Part shown: positions 25,217-33,631 of the stretch, in pieces | How positions within the stretch are numbered: position 1 is the stretch's first letter | How the letters are laid out: each line of letters starts with the position of its first letter | NCBI GenBank assembly: GCA_927443345.1 | Contig: CAKMKJ010000009.1 | Location: forward strand, 1-41,155 | Source of the DNA: an uncultured Anaerolineaceae bacterium | GTDB taxonomy: Bacteria; Chloroflexota; Anaerolineae; Anaerolineales; Anaerolineaceae | Direction: 5' to 3' | DNA length: 41,155 nucleotides | Position numbers and translations under genes: made by a program | Notes under the pieces: model-generated | Told to the model about the DNA's origin: nothing | The model's database searches: none | Seen by the model: only the letters and a program-made list of their open reading frames with translations

Positions 25217-25250
25217 TTGGATAAATTTTCATGTCCGGGAGGTCGGCGGT
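25217..25250 (+). repeat. Direct repeat B with tRNA-Pro 3' fragment
   Basis: CCGGGAGGTCGGCGGT (25235-25250) is identical to 21637-21652 of the tRNA, covering the 3' anticodon stem, variable loop and 5' T-stem. Upstream it matches repeat A at 22987. GTGCCCCGA follows, resembling the acceptor end. It marks the right end of the AT-rich stretch. Confidence 0.8.
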
Positions 25251-25293
25251 CACGTGCCCCGAAGGGGTATCAAAACCCTATAGAATATTTCCC

Positions 25294-25321
25294 TTGACAA
25301 AAAGAACAAAAGTTCTATAAT
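25294..25321 (+). promoter_or_regulatory. Near-consensus promoter with no close gene
   Basis: TTGACA (25294-25299) and TATAAT (25316-25321) are spaced 16 bp apart. The next ATG is 285 bp downstream. TTGACAAAAAGAA is also found at the promoter at 32424. It could drive a non-coding RNA or the membrane protein at 25606. Confidence 0.65.
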
Positions 25322-25605
25322 GATCTAGCTAAATGCGGTCGCCCTTTCTTTCGCATAAAGGTTTAGGATTCGTGCATAAAAACAAAAAACAAAGAACCAA
25401 TCAAAACCACTTTTTTGACTTCAAAATATTCGTTTTACCTGTGCCCGAGCAGAGCGAAGGGTATTCGTTTCTGATTTTTTTCTGAAACAAAAACGAATAA
25501 ATATAGATGAGATAAGGTGTAACATTGGCGAAATTTATATAAGAAATTCTTTAAAACCAATATGGTTTTAACATTTCCTCCCTATAATATCCACTGGAGC
25601 CGGAT

Positions 25606-25965
25606 ATGAAAAATAAGGCAATGCGGTTCATTATCATAATTCTCGTCATTACTGTCGTAACAGGCATTATCGTTTTGGTCATCGGCTTGATCAGCAAATG
25701 GCAGACCGATGTGCAGTATAGCGACGGGTATTTTTATGGTGGCGGGGTGCTGCTGTTGATCGGGCTGGTCAACGCCATGGGGGCGAGATCTGATGACCGG
25801 GTGGGCGGCATGGCTGATGGCCGCATCAGCACCCAGGAAAGGGAATCCAGTTACCATCTAATATCAGAAGACATTGCCAAAGCGAACCACCGCATGATTT
25901 ACATGGGCATTTCTGGGCTGCTGCTTTGGGGCGTGGCGGCGCTTGTTCCGCTGATCATGAAGTAG
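25606..25965 (+). CDS. Hypothetical membrane protein
   Basis: 119 aa, ATG 25606 with a weak AGCCGG upstream. Three hydrophobic segments: residues 6-30 (MRFIIIILVITVVTGIIVLVIGLI), 43-57 (FYGGGVLLLIGLVN) and 99-118 (YMGISGLLLWGVAALVPLI). The hydrophilic loop (GARSDDRVGGMADGRISTQERESSYH) between the second and third is probably cytosolic. No family recognised. GC content returns to core levels here. Followed by a bidirectional terminator. Confidence 0.7.
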   Translation: MKNKAMRFIIIILVITVVTGIIVLVIGLISKWQTDVQYSDGYFYGGGVLLLIGLVNAMGARSDDRVGGMADGRISTQERESSYHLISEDIAKANHRMIYMGISGLLLWGVAALVPLIMK

Positions 25966-25978
25966 AACATCAATAACA

Positions 25979-26005
25979 AAACCGTTGATCAAAAATCAAC
26001 GGTTT
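25979..26005. terminator. Bidirectional terminator
   Basis: The 11-bp stem AAACCGTTGAT (25979-25989) pairs with ATCAACGGTTT (25995-26005) around a 5-nt loop. It lies between the convergent genes ending at 25965 and 26034, with A/T tracts on both sides. Confidence 0.8.
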
Positions 26006-26033
26006 ATATTACTAATAGCTTTGTGAAATATGA

Positions 26034-26450
26034 TTAACTCAATTTAGCGGTCAATTTCATCTCAACTGCTGAAAGCGCTTGCGAAACCGGGCAGCCTTTT
26101 TTGGCTTCTTCAGCGAACTCGATGAAGGTTTTCTCATCAATGCCAGGCACTGTACCAACGGTTGATAGTTCAAGCAGCGTGATCTTGGGTCCGTCGCCCA
26201 GATGCACTTTCACCGTCGTGGCAATAGACGTGGGTGTATGCCCCGCTTTTGAAAGGATGGCCGAAAGAAACATTGAGAAACATCCCGCATGCGCCGCGCC
26301 GATCAACTCTTCCGGATTGGTGCCGGGGCCGTTTTCAAAACGGGATGCATAAGTGTAAGCGCCTTCATACGCACCAGATCCCAGGCGCATGCTGCCTTTA
26401 CCTTCAACCAGATTGCCCTGCCATTTAGCAGAAGATTCGCGAATTGTCAT
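26034..26450 (-). CDS. osmC: OsmC/Ohr family hydroperoxide resistance protein
   Basis: 138 aa with TTGGAGGT before the ATG. OsmC-subfamily start SAKWQGNLVEGKGSMRLGSG and the GTNPEELIGAAHAGCFSM motif place the peroxidatic Cys at residue 57. The resolving Cys is in AKKGCPVSQAL near residue 120. Reduces organic hydroperoxides using a dithiol donor. The gene is distinct from the YhfA-like OsmC at 10986. It stands alone with its own terminator. Confidence 0.9.
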   Translation of the reverse strand: MTIRESSAKWQGNLVEGKGSMRLGSGAYEGAYTYASRFENGPGTNPEELIGAAHAGCFSMFLSAILSKAGHTPTSIATTVKVHLGDGPKITLLELSTVGTVPGIDEKTFIEFAEEAKKGCPVSQALSAVEMKLTAKLS

Positions 26451-26705
26451 GATTTACCTCCAAGTAAATCTTTTGAATATAAGTTAACCGTCAAGACTTT
26501 ATCATTGAAGCCAAAAAAATCAACTCTTCATTTATGTCTATATTTATTAGATGGTAAATGCACCAAAGAAGTTACATTATTGCTTAATGATTCAAAGATG
26601 AATCTTCAAGAGAGCAACGCAAGTGAAAAAAAATTAACAAAAACAGGATCGTCTGACTTGAGACAATCCCGTTTTGAATAGGTCATAATAGACCTGAACC
26701 CAGGC

Positions 26706-27101
26706 TTAAATGAAATAGGCGTGCACTTTTTCTGAAATCTGGCGGTCAGTCATCTTGTCTGCCGTATCCACGGACGCGATTTTGCTGCCAAGTTTTTCTG
26801 ATTTCAACAGGGCGGCAAATTCCAATTTCGCTTCGCCTGGGCCAAAGATCAAGATGGAATCTGTCTCGCGGATCTTGTAGGCAATCTCTGAATAATATCT
26901 ATTCAGGCTAAGATTATGCACCTGATTTTTATCTGCCACGGAGGGTGATTTTGAAGGTGTTGCAGCCGCGAGGACATTTTCTGAATAACGGGCGCTATCA
27001 TCCAGGTTGGATAGGATTATCTGGACGGTTTCTTTCTTGTCAACTAGAGTGACCACGACTGCCTTCTGATGATCGACCCACATGCCAGTTTCTGTTTTCA
27101 T
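26706..27101 (-). CDS. Conserved hypothetical, host-factor-like (eRF1_3-like fold)
   Basis: 131 aa, AAAAGGAGCG before the ATG. It opens MKTETGMWVDHQKAVVVTLVD, typical of a small bacterial family resembling the C-terminal eRF1/aRF1 domain. Then come RYYSEIAYKIRETDSILIFGPGEAKLEFAALL and a C-terminal ISEKVHAYF helix. The IFGPGEAK turn resembles a nucleotide- or RNA-contact loop. Members are often stress-related, but no function is proven. Cytosolic. Confidence 0.65.
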   Translation of the reverse strand: MKTETGMWVDHQKAVVVTLVDKKETVQIILSNLDDSARYSENVLAAATPSKSPSVADKNQVHNLSLNRYYSEIAYKIRETDSILIFGPGEAKLEFAALLKSEKLGSKIASVDTADKMTDRQISEKVHAYFI

Positions 27102-27136
27102 GAAGCGCTCCTTTTTTCTTTAACTGCCTAAAAATT

Positions 27137-27280
27137 CTATTTCCTTTTTATCGGCATGGGAATGGCTTCGTTGCGGGCAGCTTGTTTCATGCGGCGGATG
27201 TGTTTGCTCTCACTTTTGGATATTTTTTTCATCTTCATTTTTTCAAATTTACTTTGTGGGGTTTTTACTAAATCGCTCAT
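27137..27280 (-). CDS. Small basic protein (47 aa)
   Basis: Below usual length cut-offs. ATG at 27280-27278 preceded on the minus strand by GGAGACC, stop TAG at 27137-27139. Sequence begins MSDLVKTPQSKFEKMKMKKI and ends PMPIKRK, and is Lys/Arg-rich throughout. It may bind RNA, DNA or ribosomes. It lies 35 bp upstream of the gene at 27101-26706, on the same strand, and is probably cotranscribed with it. Confidence 0.6.
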   Translation of the reverse strand: MSDLVKTPQSKFEKMKMKKISKSESKHIRRMKQAARNEAIPMPIKRK

Positions 27281-27618
27281 CTTTGGTCTCCATCAACAAC
27301 CACTATATCTTGCACTAATTTGACAGGGTATGAAATCCCGAGAAACCCACTTCACGCAGAAAAGGGATTCAAAACAGCCAAGCCTTACACTCTTAAATTT
27401 AGGGCGTCTGTGTGGAACTCCATTACCCCCAAAAAAGGGAATGGAAATGAACTCTAAATTTGTAGATTGGCGATATCCTTGCCAACCTCAATTAACATGC
27501 AGGGAAAGGGTATTGCAACTCTATATACTGGTTATAACACGCTTCTGATATTCACGCCTGAACACTTTTATGAAGAAATCCAAAGAGGGCTCAAAAAGAC
27601 CCACGAACAAGTGAATAA
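27281..27618. other. Intergenic region, no gene seen
   Basis: Frames open across this stretch have no RBS, no family signal and biased composition. TTGACA at 27318-27323 has no -10 at proper spacing. Nothing else was recognised. Confidence 0.5.
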
Positions 27619-27648
27619 AACAGGGTGCAGTCAACAAGGCACCCTGTT
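27619..27648 (-). terminator. Terminator of the SH3-like lipoprotein gene
   Basis: The 10-bp stem AACAGGGTGC (27619-27628) pairs with GCACCCTGTT (27639-27648) around a 10-nt loop, with a TTTTATT tract following on the minus strand. It is about 30 bp past the stop at 27680. Confidence 0.8.
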
Positions 27649-27679
27649 ATTGAAAAGAATACTTACGAAAGATGCTATG

Positions 27680-28588
27680 TTACGGTGTGACCGGAATTAC
27701 TCTCGACATCACAGTACCCGTTTGATTCTTCTCGGAATACACGCTGATGGTTGCCAGCAGGGTGTGACCGGTTGGGTCATAAGAGAATTCGCCAGGGCTG
27801 AAACTGGTAGCCTGACCGGGTTCACCCGTGGTGAGATCTGATTCTTCTTTAGTGAGGCTGCAGCCAGAATATCCGCTGAAATAGTTAGAGGAATGTGTCA
27901 CTGTTATCCCCTGGGTACTGTCGACAATTACAATTTTTACAGACTGCCAGGTGGTGTTGCCGGTATTGGTGATATTGAATACTAGAAAATATTTGTTTGA
28001 GCAGGTTTGCAGAGAATTGTAGCTCACGTTAAAACTGGCTGCGGAGGTGGGGGTAATGGTGGGAGCATAAGTGGGTTGAGCAGTGAAAACAGGTAGACTA
28101 TTTTCGTTGCCAGTTTTATATGAAGTGCCTTTCCAGACCCAGCAGTAATGGTTGGAGGTGTCGAAATAGCGTACATAAAAGAATTCGCCGTCCTGGCTGC
28201 GGGCAAGCGCTTGAAGTTGAACACCTGCATCCACGGTGGCGGCAATGCCAAAAGTGGTGGCCGGGCCGTAGCGGCAATTGGTGGCGGCGTCAAAATTGAG
28301 CCAGACTCCGCTGAGGGGAGTGGCGGTTTCAGATGGGGTGGCGGTGAAAGAGGGTGTGGATGTGACCGCCGAGGTATTAGTGGGCTTGGGCGTGGCGGAT
28401 TTTTCTGCAATGATCGCGTTTAACGTGCTGGCGATCTGAGTCACCTGAAGATTCAAAGCTTCGATTGTGCTGGCCGCTGCAGGATCCATGGTGGGGGTGG
28501 CGGTGTTGGCAGCGCAGGCGCTGAGCGCCAGGGCAAGAACTATGCTGATCGAGATAATTTTCCAAATGTTTTTCATTTTTTTACTCAT
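27680..28588 (-). CDS. SH3-like domain lipoprotein
   Basis: 302 aa from ATG 28588; a second ATG four codons later is equally plausible and neither has a strong RBS. Lipobox LALSAC. A short coiled-coil-like helix (STIEALNLQVTQIASTLNAIIAEK) and a Ser/Thr/Pro linker precede an SH3-like domain (NCRYGPATTFGIAATVDAG...YCWVWKGTSY). A C-terminal immunoglobulin-like NEW1/DUF-type domain (VFNITNTGNTTWQSVKIVI) follows. It probably binds peptidoglycan or other surface polymer. The NCRYGP motif is shared with the beta-helix lipoprotein. Confidence 0.8.
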   Translation of the reverse strand: MSKKMKNIWKIISISIVLALALSACAANTATPTMDPAAASTIEALNLQVTQIASTLNAIIAEKSATPKPTNTSAVTSTPSFTATPSETATPLSGVWLNFDAATNCRYGPATTFGIAATVDAGVQLQALARSQDGEFFYVRYFDTSNHYCWVWKGTSYKTGNENSLPVFTAQPTYAPTITPTSAASFNVSYNSLQTCSNKYFLVFNITNTGNTTWQSVKIVIVDSTQGITVTHSSNYFSGYSGCSLTKEESDLTTGEPGQATSFSPGEFSYDPTGHTLLATISVYSEKNQTGTVMSRVIPVTP

Positions 28589-28723
28589 TGTTATTCTGAA
28601 TCTGATAGATAATTTGTTTATGTTGCCAACCCTAATGATAACCCTATTTTTTTATGTTTGAGTTGCTAGTATAATTTTATTGTTGTTATCTAGAATTCAT
28701 AAATCGTTATTAAGGAAACATAA

Positions 28724-30799
28724 ATGAAATCGAACTCCTTGCGCGTATTCTTTCAAAAATATAGGAAAGCGCTTTTCCTCTTGTTTTTTGTTTCCGCGTT
28801 AGCTTATTTACCTAACATAACAAAATTCACCCTTTATAAAGATGATTGGTACTACATCGTGGATGGTTTCTTTGGCGGTCCAAAAATTTTCCGCGAGATG
28901 TTTTATATTGACCGGCCCTTACGCGGATTTTTGTGGGAATATCTTTTTACTTTTTTGAAAACCGATCCTTTACCATACCAAATCCTGGCTTATGTGTGGC
29001 GGCTGATCAGCGGCATGCTCTATTTCTGGCTGCTCAATCTGGTTTGGCCAAAACACGAAAAAGCCAATTTGTGGATCTCTATGCTTTTCCTGCTTTATCC
29101 CGGCTATTTATGGTGGGTTTCAGGGGTCGAGTACCAACCTTATATATTGACACAGTTGTTACAGGTGTTTTCATTTGTGACCATGTTGCTGTTCTTAAAA
29201 GCCAATAGCCTCTTCAAGAAGCTGTTTTTCTTGGGCTGTTCTGCTGTTGCTGGCTGGATCGGTCTGATGTTTGTGGATTATACGATTGGCATGGAGCTCT
29301 TTCGCATAGTTATTTTGTTTTTATATGTTAGCCATGAACTGCCTGTTGCCACAATCGCAGCAAAAATTAAAAAGACAGCATTATGTTGGCTGCCGTTTAT
29401 TATCATTCCTGCAGTTTTTATGATCTGGCGAACCTTCTTCTTTAATAATGCCCGAAGCGAAACGGATATCAGCCTGCAAATGGGGCAGTTTTTCGCCACA
29501 CCCATTCAGGTTGGTTTTTTGTGGCTTCAAAGCCTTATCAAAAGTTTCTTCAATATAAATCTCATTGGCTGGATCAAACCATTTGCAGATAATTTCTTTA
29601 CACTTAAATTAGTTGAGTTTTTGATCGCTGCAATTTTAGTTTTTTTCACAATATTTGTGGTCAAAAAAATGGTTACCAAGAGTTATCTTTCTGACCCGGA
29701 TGAGACTGGGTCAGCTCCAAATTCGAGGCAATGGGAAAAAGAAGCCTTATTTGGTGGTGTGATAGGTGTCATTGGGGGAATCGTTCCAATCGTGCTGATG
29801 AACCGTGAAGTGACCATTGTGAGTTATTCACATTATTTGTTGAATCCCCTCATGGCTGCTGCACCGATCCTTTTTGTGATCATAAACTGGGTCAGATCTC
29901 AACACTTGCGCCAGGGGATTTTACTTTCGGTGATTGGATTTCTGGTGGTTTCTAATTACAGTTATTCTGTAAGTATTGTTAAAGAGGAAACAACGATTGC
30001 CAATTTTTGGCAGCAAGTGTATATCCGTGCTCCGCGCATGGTGCCTGACACGACTTTTTTGGTAAATTTACCAAACGGATACGCGGTTGATAATTGGGAT
30101 GCTATCTGGGCGCCGGTAAACTACCTTTATGCGCAGCCGGATAATATTGATGTTTCAGAAGGAGCGGTGCACTATCCGTATGCGGGGTTGAAGCCTGAAA
30201 TTGAGACCTCCAAGAATATATTAATGAACAGCGAATTAGGCATTGGTTACCGCACGCACCTGTTTTATACGCGTTACGATCACCTGGTGGTAATCAGTCA
30301 ACCTACATTAAGTTCGTGTGTGCATATCATCGATTCGCGTTGGCCGCGTTTATCGCTTTTTGACAGCGACCAGGTGTTAATGTTCGCCTCACAATCGGAT
30401 ATATCCAATATCATTTCACCTCGAGCGTATGCGAATTACGACGAGAAGATATTTGGCAAACTGGATGAAGATAACTGGTGTGCCATTTATCAGAAAGCCG
30501 AATTGGCGCTTCAGCTTGAACAATGGGAAAAAATAGCCGGGTTTAAATCAGAAGCCGAAACGAAAGGGTATAAACCAGGCGATGAAATTGAATGGATGCC
30601 ATTCTTGCAGGGCGCCATCTATTTTGGAGACACCGATCAGATAAAGGTAATCATGTCACAGATCACTCAACCCTTCGTGGCGTCACAGGCTTGCACAACG
30701 TATGAGGCCATGCAGCAGGGGGGGTATTATTCCGACAAAACATCTATGGATGAAAACAAATTATTGGTTTGTCCACTGGAGGAAGTGGTCACAGAATAA
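28724..30799 (+). CDS. Multi-pass membrane glycosyltransferase-like (GT-C) protein
   Basis: 691 aa, ATG with AAGGAAAC upstream. About ten membrane helices occupy residues 15-430, then a soluble C-terminal domain. The first outer loop carries KDDWYY (Asp40-Asp41), where GT-C enzymes such as PMT/ArnT place their catalytic acidic pair. It is followed by RPLRGFLWEY. These use polyprenyl-phosphate sugars to glycosylate proteins or lipids outside the membrane. The soluble tail (YAVDNWDAIWAPVNYLYAQ...) is not recognised. A lone gene, with TATAAT at 28670-28675 as a likely -10. Confidence 0.65.
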   Translation: MKSNSLRVFFQKYRKALFLLFFVSALAYLPNITKFTLYKDDWYYIVDGFFGGPKIFREMFYIDRPLRGFLWEYLFTFLKTDPLPYQILAYVWRLISGMLYFWLLNLVWPKHEKANLWISMLFLLYPGYLWWVSGVEYQPYILTQLLQVFSFVTMLLFLKANSLFKKLFFLGCSAVAGWIGLMFVDYTIGMELFRIVILFLYVSHELPVATIAAKIKKTALCWLPFIIIPAVFMIWRTFFFNNARSETDISLQMGQFFATPIQVGFLWLQSLIKSFFNINLIGWIKPFADNFFTLKLVEFLIAAILVFFTIFVVKKMVTKSYLSDPDETGSAPNSRQWEKEALFGGVIGVIGGIVPIVLMNREVTIVSYSHYLLNPLMAAAPILFVIINWVRSQHLRQGILLSVIGFLVVSNYSYSVSIVKEETTIANFWQQVYIRAPRMVPDTTFLVNLPNGYAVDNWDAIWAPVNYLYAQPDNIDVSEGAVHYPYAGLKPEIETSKNILMNSELGIGYRTHLFYTRYDHLVVISQPTLSSCVHIIDSRWPRLSLFDSDQVLMFASQSDISNIISPRAYANYDEKIFGKLDEDNWCAIYQKAELALQLEQWEKIAGFKSEAETKGYKPGDEIEWMPFLQGAIYFGDTDQIKVIMSQITQPFVASQACTTYEAMQQGGYYSDKTSMDENKLLVCPLEEVVTE

Positions 30800-31067
30800 A
30801 AATAGAAAAAAAAATACCTTGTCCTAATGAACTCAATGCATTTTAGGTTATGTCTATCTAAATTAAAAATATATTAAATCCGGACATTTTTTCTAATATG
30901 TAATCTCACATATTGGTGTAGAGTCAAAATGAGACTTATATATGAGTAAGAATCTATCGATGGTGAAGGTTTTTTGGAGGCCACAACTTTGCAATAATGA
31001 AATCTTCATAAAATCATGAATTTTTACGATTACAATGCAGATGGACTAATTGTTTAGGAGGTCCATC

Positions 31068-31442
31068 ATGAATACTGACTTTAACTTTGTACGTGAATTT
31101 CTGTTCTCAGTAGAACGGGAAGAGACTGATCCGATCACGCCACTCACCAAAGATCAATTGGGATTTTCTGATATTCCGGATGGAATGTTCAGCAGGCAGG
31201 TAACCCTTTTTGGCCGAGCTGGATTGCTGGAATTAATTAACCAAAAAACGGAACTTGGCAGCCGATTCTTCGCCGCAAGATTAACCAATGAAGGCCGCGA
31301 ATTTCTTCATGAAATACGCGACGAAGAAATCTGGAAGCGCATTTTGAGTATTCATACTGAAGATGTTCAAACTTTTTCTCTTTCGGTTTTGCTTGCTCTT
31401 GCGCAACGGGTTGTGGAATTGAATCGAAAGAGAGAAGGATAG
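31068..31442 (+). CDS. DUF2513-like winged-helix protein
   Basis: 124 aa. ATG 31068 is selected over an in-frame start at 31050 by TAGGAGGT at 31055-31062. The pattern NFVREFLFSVEREE...GRAGLLELI...AARLTNEGREFLHEIRDEEIWKRI matches DUF2513-type proteins, small winged-helix proteins often found near phage or plasmid genes and regulatory functions. Soluble, with no partner visible on either side. Confidence 0.75.
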   Translation: MNTDFNFVREFLFSVEREETDPITPLTKDQLGFSDIPDGMFSRQVTLFGRAGLLELINQKTELGSRFFAARLTNEGREFLHEIRDEEIWKRILSIHTEDVQTFSLSVLLALAQRVVELNRKREG

Positions 31443-31509
31443 ATCAAGGATGTGTCAGAAGAAGATATCTTAAGTGAGACGGATTCTCTATTTACTAATG
31501 ATACAAACG

Positions 31510-31540
31510 AACACTCCCCACCAGTCAGGCGGGGAGTGTT
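31510..31540. terminator. Hairpin between convergent genes
   Basis: The 10-bp stem AACACTCCCC (31510-31519) pairs with GGGGAGTGTT (31531-31540) around an 11-nt loop and is followed on the + strand by TTTG. It serves the DUF2513-like gene on the + strand and could also stop the small minus-strand gene. Confidence 0.7.
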
Positions 31541-31556
31541 TTGAATACAAGATAAA

Positions 31557-31727
31557 TCATAAACCTTTGATCATGTTGCCCAAAGCCAGAACCACAAAGC
31601 CCAGCACCATGAAGGCAGTTGCGAAGGTACTCACAACGCCTAATGGTAGTACAGTTGCGGCGGCTCCCAAGACAACGAGCAGGATCGAAATCCAAAAAGT
31701 AACTTTTTTCGGTGGGGTTAACTTCAT
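31557..31727 (-). CDS. Small two-helix membrane protein (56 aa)
   Basis: Too short for common cut-offs but well supported. ATG 31727-31725 has AAGGAG a few bases upstream on the minus strand, and the frame runs to TGA at 31557-31559. Begins MKLTPPKKVTFWISILLVVL; helices at about residues 9-28 and 33-51, separated by a short PLG turn, ending GNMIKGL. The protein resembles small hairpin membrane proteins in Chloroflexi, function unknown. Confidence 0.8.
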   Translation of the reverse strand: MKLTPPKKVTFWISILLVVLGAAATVLPLGVVSTFATAFMVLGFVVLALGNMIKGL

Positions 31728-31816
31728 GTCATTCTCCTTAATCTAATTCCCATTTCCCAATAGGTGCCATTGTCGTTTGTACATTAATAGTATACAACCC
31801 TCATCAATAGGATGAA

Positions 31817-32236
31817 CTACTCAAACCAGAGCCCGTTTTGAACACCGGGATCCGTTTTATCCACCACAATACGGTAAATCACAACTTTTTTGTCGTAAGT
31901 AACTTTGTAGCGCACAGCGTAATAATCACCAATGTCTTGAACATTAACCAATTCAACAGATTCTGATTTTCCAAGCGGATCGAAAATGGTATAGATTTTA
32001 TCCATATCAGCCGTTTTGATGGAGTTAAGCATGACGTCAGAGAAATGGCTTGAAAATGTATCATAATTTTTGTTCTCAATGCCGGTGATCAAATCTTTGA
32101 CTATGGCATCCGTTTTATCGAGGATGGCGTCACGATCAGCCCCCTCCTCGACATAAACAGGCGTCGCTTGCGTGCCACATGCAGATAAAATAATTGCTGA
32201 TAATAAACTTACAAAAATGATCAATCGAGTTTTCAT
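31817..32236 (-). CDS. Small lipoprotein with DUF3887-like domain
   Basis: 139 aa, GAAAGGAAT before the ATG. Lipobox IILSAC. The mature part starts with a charged helix (DAILDKTDAIVKDLITGIENK), then NYDTFSSHFSDVMLNSI, the DUF3887 and NTF2-like signature. It ends with beta strands (YYAVRYKVTYDKKVVIYRIVVD). This points to a surface-exposed NTF2-like binding domain. No operon partners. Confidence 0.72.
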   Translation of the reverse strand: MKTRLIIFVSLLSAIILSACGTQATPVYVEEGADRDAILDKTDAIVKDLITGIENKNYDTFSSHFSDVMLNSIKTADMDKIYTIFDPLGKSESVELVNVQDIGDYYAVRYKVTYDKKVVIYRIVVDKTDPGVQNGLWFE

Positions 32237-32423
32237 TTTTTATTCCTTTCTTTATATGATTTACGAAAGCAGTATACACCCAACCATGAAGCGAATAATC
32301 TTTCTATTAAGCGAATTAATATATTTCAAACAATTGGTGTTAATTGAAGGTACGAAAAAATATTGTAAAAATATTGATATTATTAATAATTAAATAAAAA
32401 TAATTTATAAAATGTGAATACTA

Positions 32424-32452
32424 TTGACAAAAAGAATAACTATTGCTAAACT
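32424..32452 (+). promoter_or_regulatory. Promoter of the DUF4097-like gene
   Basis: TTGACA (32424-32429) and TAAACT (32447-32452) are spaced 17 bp apart, about 50 bp before the ATG at 32500, inside a strongly AT-rich region (32237-32499) with no ORF of note. Confidence 0.65.
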
Positions 32453-32499
32453 ATTTTAGATTTATTGATTTTTTAGAAAAAGAATATTGAGAGGCAGTG

Positions 32500-33621
32500 A
32501 TGAAACAAACCATAATCCCGATTAAATCGGATGCGCATGTTTTTATCAAATGTAGTGCAGATTTGTCTGTTGAGGGCAGCGCAGAATCCACTTTGGTGGT
32601 AATCGTTGATCAAGGTGACAGCCTGCGAATGCGGGAGGAAAACGGCGTTTATCGGATTCAATCTGACACTGACTGCCGCTTGATTTTGCCAGATGCTGCG
32701 ACGGTGACGGTTGAAAAAACCGGCGGTGACAGTCAATTACGGAATCTAAAAAGCCGCGTGGTTATTGGCAAGGTAGGTGGTGATTTAAAGCTGGATTCCA
32801 TCAACGGCGCTTCTGTGGAATCGGTGGGTGGCGACTGTCATATATACGCTGCGATAGGCGCTGTTGAACTTGTTCGCATTGGCGGCTCTCTTATAGCTGA
32901 TGGAGGAGAATCCATTTTTGCGAGCGGAGTAGGTGGAGATGCTCGCATTTATAATTTCTCAGGCAAGATAGAAGTAAACGCAGGCGATGAAGTCATTATT
33001 CAAATTTCACAAACCAACGTACCCGAGATTCGCGTAAAAGCCGGATCAGACATTGAGCTTTATCTGCCTGAAAGTGCAAATTGCCAATTAGACTTGAAAA
33101 GCAGCGGTGAAAGCATAGAAGTTCATGCTGCCGGTCAGGATGTTGAATTGGAAAGTCGTGAATTTTCCGTTCCTCTGGGGAATGGCGGAGCCACGGTAGC
33201 ACTCACTGCTGGCGACAGCATCCAGGTCACTGATCGAGAAAAAATCGCAAACGATGAAAACGATTCGGTATGGGATGAGGATCATTGGAAGAATTTTGGA
33301 TTCAACATCGGCCAAACGGTTCGTTTGGGATTAAAAATTGCCGGTGGTTCAGTTGATATGGCGCTCAAGCAAGCTGAAAAAGCAACCAAGGAAGCCAGTC
33401 GCGAAGTGGAACGCGTTTTTAGAGAACTGGATGGAAAACATTACCGCCCTGGCTCACACAGCAATCTGGTTGGTTTTTCTATGGGGGAAAGCCAACCTGC
33501 TTCACCCAATGCAAAAGCCGGACCCAGTGATGAAGAACGGATGCTGGTGCTGAAGATGCTTCAGGAAAAAAAGATTACGGTTGAAGAAGCCGAAAAATTG
33601 TTAAATGCGCTGGACCGCTGA
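32500..33621 (+). CDS. DUF4097-like beta-helix protein with C-terminal SHOCT-like motif
   Basis: 373 aa. The ATG is taken over the preceding GTG because GAGG is 5 bp away. Residues 40-240 have repeated VGGD/GGSL turns (VGKVGGDLKLDSINGASVESVGGDCHIYAA), the signature of DUF4097 parallel beta-helix proteins. A helical region follows (MALKQAEKATKEASREVERVF), then a short C-terminal helical hairpin (EERMLVLKMLQEKKITVEEAEKLL), SHOCT-like. No signal peptide, so probably cytosolic. The gene pairs with the one 10 bp downstream, which starts with a similar motif. Confidence 0.8.
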   Translation: MKQTIIPIKSDAHVFIKCSADLSVEGSAESTLVVIVDQGDSLRMREENGVYRIQSDTDCRLILPDAATVTVEKTGGDSQLRNLKSRVVIGKVGGDLKLDSINGASVESVGGDCHIYAAIGAVELVRIGGSLIADGGESIFASGVGGDARIYNFSGKIEVNAGDEVIIQISQTNVPEIRVKAGSDIELYLPESANCQLDLKSSGESIEVHAAGQDVELESREFSVPLGNGGATVALTAGDSIQVTDREKIANDENDSVWDEDHWKNFGFNIGQTVRLGLKIAGGSVDMALKQAEKATKEASREVERVFRELDGKHYRPGSHSNLVGFSMGESQPASPNAKAGPSDEERMLVLKMLQEKKITVEEAEKLLNALDR

Positions 33622-33631
33622 GGTGGAGAAA

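Larger units (their letters stand above)
25080..25605. other. Intergenic region: junction repeat, orphan promoter, no protein gene
   Basis: AT-rich at first (25080-25216), then the tRNA-like repeat (25217-25250), a short CACGTGCCCCGAAGGGG hairpin (25251-25267), a near-consensus promoter (25294-25321) and about 280 bp without a supported ORF. A CCCGAGCAGAGCGAAGGG piece lies at 25444-25461. A small RNA or a long leader for the gene at 25606 is possible. Confidence 0.6.

Noticed and set aside
27467-27841. + strand 124-codon frame
   Set aside because: Overlaps the terminator and 3' end of the real minus-strand lipoprotein gene; composition is that of an antisense shadow.
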